Shown here: piece after piece, positions 61,546 through 64,000 of the stretch
How positions within the stretch are numbered: position 1 is the first letter of the stretch
Layout: each line of letters opens with the position of its first letter
DNA from: Vombatus ursinus
Lineage: Eukaryota > Chordata > Mammalia > Diprotodontia > Vombatidae
Assembly (NCBI RefSeq): GCF_900497805.2
Contig: NW_020954556.1
Coordinates: 29,800,588-29,864,587 of the forward strand
Direction: 5' to 3'
DNA: 64,000 bases
The notes under the pieces: model-generated
What the model was told of the DNA's origin: nothing
Seen by the model: the letters and a program-made list of their open reading frames with translations, nothing else
Database searches by the model: none
Translations under genes and position numbers: made by a program

Positions 61546-61637
61546 TGGAAGGAGGGGCCGGGTCCGGGTCCTGTTCCGGCCCCCGGGATCCTCCGAGTCT
61601 CCCAAGGCTTCGGTGGAGGCGGCGGCTGAGACGCCAT
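61546..61637 (-). CDS. PEX13: PEX13 exon 1: start codon and Pro/Gly-rich N-terminus
   Basis: ATG at 61637-61635; 92 coding bases encode MASQPPPPPKPWETRRIPGA then GTGPGPGPSFQ, with Gln31 split at a GTAAGT donor. It matches the human N-terminus apart from small Gly/Pro-tract changes. The start codon sits inside GGAGATGGCGTCTC, a YY1-like motif (core ATGGCG), as is common for housekeeping promoters with downstream YY1 sites. The open frame continues upstream without an ATG that would be favoured over this one. Confidence 0.96.
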
Positions 61638-62229
61638 CTCCTGCTGCTCTGCTCGCCTCCCGCTCCGCTCGGCGGCGGCGGCTCCAGCCGGGGTCATCGG
61701 AGCGTCCCGCGCCAGCAGACCTGACGAGGAGAGCGACGAATCATCCACTACCGGGCGAGAGTTCGGCTTTCCACGAGCCAGGGCAAGTCCCTTGCCCCGC
61801 GGAGGATCTATCGGGTGACGCGAGACCACATTCTGTTGAACACAACCCCTCTTTCCTTTCCTGGCTACCTGTGGAAGCTCCCAAGGTAGGGGAGGGGCTT
61901 ATCGATGTTTTCTTTTGCGGCTAAGGAGGCCTGGAGACCGTTGTTTTCCTACCTCCCTAGATTGAAGTCAATATTCCACTGGGGACGGATTACCTCCACC
62001 GGGGGTCACTGAGACAAGACTGGGCCCCCCAAACCCTTGTCTTTCTGAGTGCACCCGGTGAGAGCTCACGTCGGTCTTCTCAACCCATGGGCGGGGACAA
62101 GCAGGGGCAGGGCCGGAGATGGCGTTGAGGAAAGGCGGTACCTTAATGATGGGGAGTGTGTTTCCTCATGGGACGGTATTGCGCGTAGCACCGAGTGTCT
62201 TCTTTTTTTGCCCCCATTCCCTCAGAGGG

Positions 62230-62515
62230 ACCGAAGGGGTTAAGCTCGGTTGCTGCGGTCGCCGCTGCTGGAGACAGGCTCCCGGGAAGCGGACGCGGGA
62301 GAAGCCGGGCTGAAGAGACCGGAGCGGAAGAGAGACTGGCCTTGAGGGGTCCGCGCAGGCGAGTGAGGGAGGACCGAGGCCGGGAGCTGCCGGAGCCTGC
62401 ACCCGGCCGGAGGGACGCGAGCGAACTTTCCCAGCTGCTGGAGGTGCGGGGGTTAGCACAACGCCCGAATCTGCGGATTGGCCGAGGAAGTTGTGGCGCC
62501 TGGAAGTGTCCGAGG
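62230..62515 (+). promoter_or_regulatory. PUS10: Possible PUS10 untranslated first exon
   Basis: Inferred from synteny: PUS10 (tRNA pseudouridine synthase) lies head-to-head with PEX13 in mammals. A plus-strand donor CCGAGG/GTGAGA at 62516 closes a GC-rich stretch with no convincing coding sequence. I searched for the PUS10 start (Met-Phe-Pro-Leu-Thr-Glu) from 62000 to the end and did not find it, so any PUS10 coding exon lies beyond the window. Start site and donor are tentative. Confidence 0.35.
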
Positions 62516-62560
62516 GTGAGACCGACGTGGGAGGTTGCTTTAGGTATTCCAGGAGGTAGG

Positions 62561-64000
62561 TATCATCCCGGGGGTGACGCATGCCTTTCCTTCTCTTCTT
62601 CCCCCTCCCCCCCTTCACTCCTGCGTCCCTCTTTTCCTTCTAAGTGGTTTATTTTACTATACTGTATAAGGGGTGAACCAAGAAGTCCATACCCTCCTTA
62701 TCCCCATCGCTCCATCGCTCCCTCCCCACTGTGCAGGGTTGGGGGGTGGGGAGAGAGGAGAAACTCCCGGAGTTGGAAGATAAAGCCGTTTGCGATCGGT
62801 CCACGTGGGAGGTGTGCTGCCAGAAGTTCCAGGACTTAGTGCGGTTTAAAACACCTCTCCTCACCTCATCCCAAATGAACACAAACAGGGAAAAAAGTAC
62901 AAAAAAAAGGAAAGATGATGAGACCCAGGGTCTTTAGTCATTCAATTGTAGTCGACTGAACCCTGATTGGATTTGGGAGTCTAAAGATTCGGCTTTTTTG
63001 TTAGCAATGATAGTGGAATCTGTTTGGTTGCTTAACAGCCATGTGACTGACCAAGCTCCCTCAGCTTCTCTTGTTTATCTATTAGATGGGGATCTAAGTA
63101 CTAAAGTTCAATTCCTATACTTTATCAAGGCACGTAGGTGACACTTAGTTCTCATATACTACGCTTGCATAACATGTACTTTAGCAATTCCTATCAAGTT
63201 GGAAAGGATTTTAGTAGGAGATCACATGTCATCTGAGGACCAACCTTCCCAAGCTAAAGAACAATGCCCCCTCTCCTTTAAAAAAAAAAGGGGGGTTTTT
63301 GGGGGGGGATGGAGTGGAGGAGGTTGTTTTAGCAGCTCCGATCGTAAGGCATTCAGAGAATTCATTTCCATTAGGTGAAAGGAATCCTCGGAGTGATGTA
63401 GATCTGTTGAAGTATTGAAGAAGAAAATATTTGCAATGCCACTCATATAGTGGTTGTAAGGAATTTTTTTTTCAAACTGTAGTTCCAGTGTTGAAAGATT
63501 GAGTGTGTAAAGTGAAAAAAAAAGCCAATATTCCTTATATCCTCTTTTTAACAATAATTTAATAGATGAATGAGCATTTGGTTGCTGGATCAGAACAATG
63601 TGTGTTATGATTTTTAAGTGCCTGAATTACTAAAAATATTTCATAATAGCATTGTATATGCGGTTAGATGGGTGTTTTGCTTAGTTCTCAATTTATTTTT
63701 AAATTTTTATTTTTTTATTAAGAGAGGATATTTGCTGAGGAGAGAAGGGATATATTAGAAAATAATGAGGTAAAACAAATCATCTCAGTAAAAACTAAAC
63801 ATTAAAATTTTTACTCCTAGAAATCTATTATAGTTATTTAGTAAAGAGGGTTAAGTGATCCTCAGATTTGTGAACCACTTCTTTCAGGGATTTAATATGC
63901 CACCTATTTCTTGAATTAACATTGTATCCTTATTTTAGAAAGATGGGTTCAAAGGATATTAGTCTTTAAAACCCAGAGAGAAGGAGCACAAAAGAGAAAA
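62561..64000. other. Presumed PUS10 intron 1, nothing coding recognised
   Basis: AT-rich DNA after the CpG island. A weak MIR trace lies at 62990-63100 (TAACAGCCATGTGACTGACCAAGCTCCC...TTAGATGGGGATC). A homopolymer cluster (A-run, G-run, T-run, G-run) sits at 63280-63310. Open frames here have no family match. Confidence 0.5.

Larger units (their letters stand above)
50233..61760 (-). other. PEX13: PEX13 gene, complete coding region
   Basis: Four coding exons (92, 695, 126 and 299 bases) join in exact phase to 1212 bases, 403 residues plus TGA, the same length as human PEX13. PEX13 is an integral peroxisomal membrane protein that, with PEX14, forms the docking and translocation site for the import receptor PEX5. 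Visible parts: Pro-rich N-terminus, Tyr/Gly-rich segment at residues 71-107, a conserved helical region about 115-200, a hydrophobic membrane segment at 234-254, an SH3 domain at about 272-335, and an acidic C-terminal tail. The YG-rich segment is reported to form a selective, nucleoporin-like phase in the import pore. The transcription start should lie a little above 61637 in the CpG island. Confidence 0.97.
61080..62560. promoter_or_regulatory. CpG island shared by PEX13 and (inferred) PUS10
   Basis: GC- and CpG-rich block of about 1.5 kb around PEX13 exon 1, reaching about 0.9 kb upstream of its ATG. It contains two YY1-like ATGGCG motifs in opposite orientations (minus at the PEX13 ATG, about 61632-61637; plus at 62119-62124), a plus-strand ATTGG box at 62477-62481 and several GC boxes. 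In human the neighbouring gene on this side is PUS10, transcribed divergently from PEX13, so a bidirectional promoter is likely. The left part (61080-61360) is made partly of an old L2 LINE. Confidence 0.85.

Noticed and set aside
61025-62839. Open frames of 120-214 codons in the PEX13/PUS10 CpG island
   Set aside because: Same composition effect. Only the 31-residue PEX13 N-terminus inside the minus frame is supported by homology and splicing.
62560-64000. PUS10 first coding exon
   Set aside because: No sequence encoding the expected N-terminus was found on the plus strand; frames in this stretch lack similarity to PUS10.

Overview
The window is vertebrate, almost certainly marsupial, nuclear DNA. 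Evidence: two multi-exon genes with GT-AG introns and 1:1 collinearity with mammalian proteins, two CpG islands in an otherwise AT-rich background, and a repeat content typical of marsupials (tRNA-derived MAR1/WSINE-like SINEs, MIR, L1 with a marsupial-type 3' end, a HAL1 'half-L1', RTE, L2 and L3/CR1 LINEs, hAT miniatures). The short young SINE form that ends after the TTAACCCC block suggests an Australian marsupial rather than an opossum, but that is inference. All family names rest on memory, not on a database search.

Two protein-coding genes are supported, both on the minus strand. SANBR (KIAA1841; SANT and BTB domain regulator of class switch recombination) starts at the CpG island near 40.5 kb and runs leftward out of the window. 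Six coding exons (27692 down to 6740) give residues 1 to about 295, covering the SANT-like and BTB parts; the C-terminal half lies beyond position 1. PEX13 (peroxisomal docking/import factor) is complete: four coding exons at 61637-61546, 58105-57411, 55256-55131 and 50531-50233 join in phase to 403 codons plus a stop, the human length. A second CpG island (about 61.1-62.55 kb) holds the PEX13 first exon. By conserved synteny it should also hold the divergent promoter of PUS10, transcribed rightward. No PUS10 coding exon is visible before the window ends, so PUS10 is an inference. The order SANBR - PEX13 - PUS10 matches human 2p16.1 in reverse orientation.

Layout: 1-6.7 kb is SANBR intron rich in old repeats (L3/CR1, MIR, MAR1, an unnamed dispersed repeat). 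6.7-14.3 kb holds five SANBR exons. 14.8-20.8 kb is a long antisense L1. 20.8-23 kb is L2 plus the dispersed repeat. 24.0-26.9 kb is a full-length HAL1 insertion with target-site duplication. 27.5 kb is the SANBR start-codon exon. 28.9-37.8 kb is a patchwork of RTE, L1 and SINEs in SANBR intron 1. 39.8-41 kb is the SANBR promoter island. 43.4-50.2 kb is a repeat-poor stretch between the two genes, perhaps including a PEX13 3' UTR. 50.2-61.6 kb is PEX13. 61.1-62.6 kb is the shared CpG island, and the rest is presumed PUS10 intron 1.

No endogenous retrovirus, Polinton, CRISPR array, rRNA or functional tRNA gene was recognised. No undescribed gene system was found. The most notable signals are the intact-ended HAL1, an L2 tail that has become part of the PEX13 CpG island, several nested retroposons with readable target-site duplications, and a very small hAT derivative with both ends.
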